Positions 21,916 to 22,022 of a stretch of DNA of 22,022 nucleotides are shown piece after piece; within the stretch, counting starts at the first letter, position 1; each line of letters begins with the position of its first letter. A program made the position numbers and the translations under genes. This stretch comes from JAYFNU01 sp964622315 (GTDB lineage Bacteria; Bacillota; Clostridia; Oscillospirales; Ruminococcaceae): positions 1-22,022 of the forward strand of contig CAZUOY010000027.1 of NCBI GenBank assembly GCA_964622315.1. Direction: 5' to 3'. The notes beneath the pieces were generated by a model. That model was not told the DNA's origin, did no database searches, and saw only the letters and a list, made by a program, of their open reading frames with translations.

Positions 21916-21937
21916 AAAAAGCCCCGCCGATTGGCGG
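21916..21937 (-). terminator. Terminator of the tRNA-Asn transcript
   Basis: On the minus strand CCGCC-AATC-GGCGG (21924-21937) is followed by GGC and five T (21916-21920). It lies 32 bases beyond the tRNA 3' end. Confidence 0.75.
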
Positions 21938-21968
21938 AACTCCTGTCTAATGTCAACAATGTTGACGA

Positions 21969-22022
21969 TGGCGCCCACTGTTGGACTCGAACCAACGACC
22001 CTGCGGTTAACAGCCGCATGCT
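21969..22022 (-). tRNA. tRNA-Asn (anticodon GTT), 3' part, truncated by window edge
   Basis: On the minus strand the sequence has an anticodon arm TGCGG-CTGTTAA-CCGCA with anticodon GTT, a T arm GTTGG-TTCGAGT-CCAAC, the 3' acceptor strand AGTGGGC, discriminator G and an encoded CCA (21969-21971). The D arm and 5' acceptor strand lie beyond the window. Anticodon GTT reads asparagine codons AAC and AAU. Confidence 0.94.

Overview
The window looks like chromosomal DNA of a Clostridia-type Firmicute. Nothing in it fixes a genus. The grounds are: strong Shine-Dalgarno sites (GGAGG, AAAGGAGG and an AGGCGGTGA variant), LytS/YesN-type signalling, lipoprotein sugar-binding proteins, Firmicute riboswitch classes, Firmicute-style intrinsic terminators, and a CCA-encoding tRNA-Asn. 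No rRNA, CRISPR array, insertion sequence or prophage module is visible.

Region 1 (1-6932, all minus strand) is a sugar-uptake and sugar-sensing block. A membrane-anchored periplasmic-type binding protein, a LytS-like histidine kinase and a YesN-like AraC-family response regulator overlap or nearly overlap. They are followed 3 bp later by a lipoprotein sugar-binding protein and a strong terminator. A separate unit then encodes a second, ChvE-like sugar-binding lipoprotein, an intercistronic hairpin, and the start of a CUT2-type sugar ABC ATPase that runs off the window. The layout resembles the XylFII-LytS-YesN xylose-sensing system of clostridia. The two promoter regions share sequence words that could be regulator sites.

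Region 2 (7080-12314) holds an AEC-family permease, a membrane diguanylate cyclase and a P-type cation ATPase. The cyclase and the ATPase are divergent. Their shared gap of about 425 bp carries back-to-back promoters and two different riboswitches: a cyclic-di-GMP-I (GEMM) riboswitch for the cyclase and a yybP-ykoY manganese riboswitch for the ATPase. Both have readable terminator platforms. The cyclase should be shut off by its own product, and the ATPase should be switched on by Mn2+.

Region 3 (12336-17748) contains a free-standing reverse transcriptase (YSDD active site, no maturase or endonuclease part), a small hypothetical protein, a one-chain ABC exporter, and on the plus strand a membrane acyltransferase and a small zinc-ribbon protein. 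The reverse transcriptase ends inside the terminator it shares with the convergent ATPase gene, and is preceded by a short GC-rich palindromic leader.

Region 4 (17749-22022) starts with a 333-bp gap holding two strong hairpins and a possible small RNA. A minus-strand three-gene signalling operon follows: a membrane PAS protein with a degenerate phosphoacceptor domain (His replaced by Asn, no ATPase domain), a NarL-type response regulator, and a 7TM-PAS histidine kinase. The window closes with a plus-strand charged coiled-coil gene that has an in-frame TAG followed by 31 more coding-like codons, and a partial tRNA-Asn(GTT) with its terminator.

The most promising leads are the head-to-head riboswitch pair, the kinase-like protein without a histidine, the orphan reverse transcriptase with its leader, and the orphan small RNA candidate.
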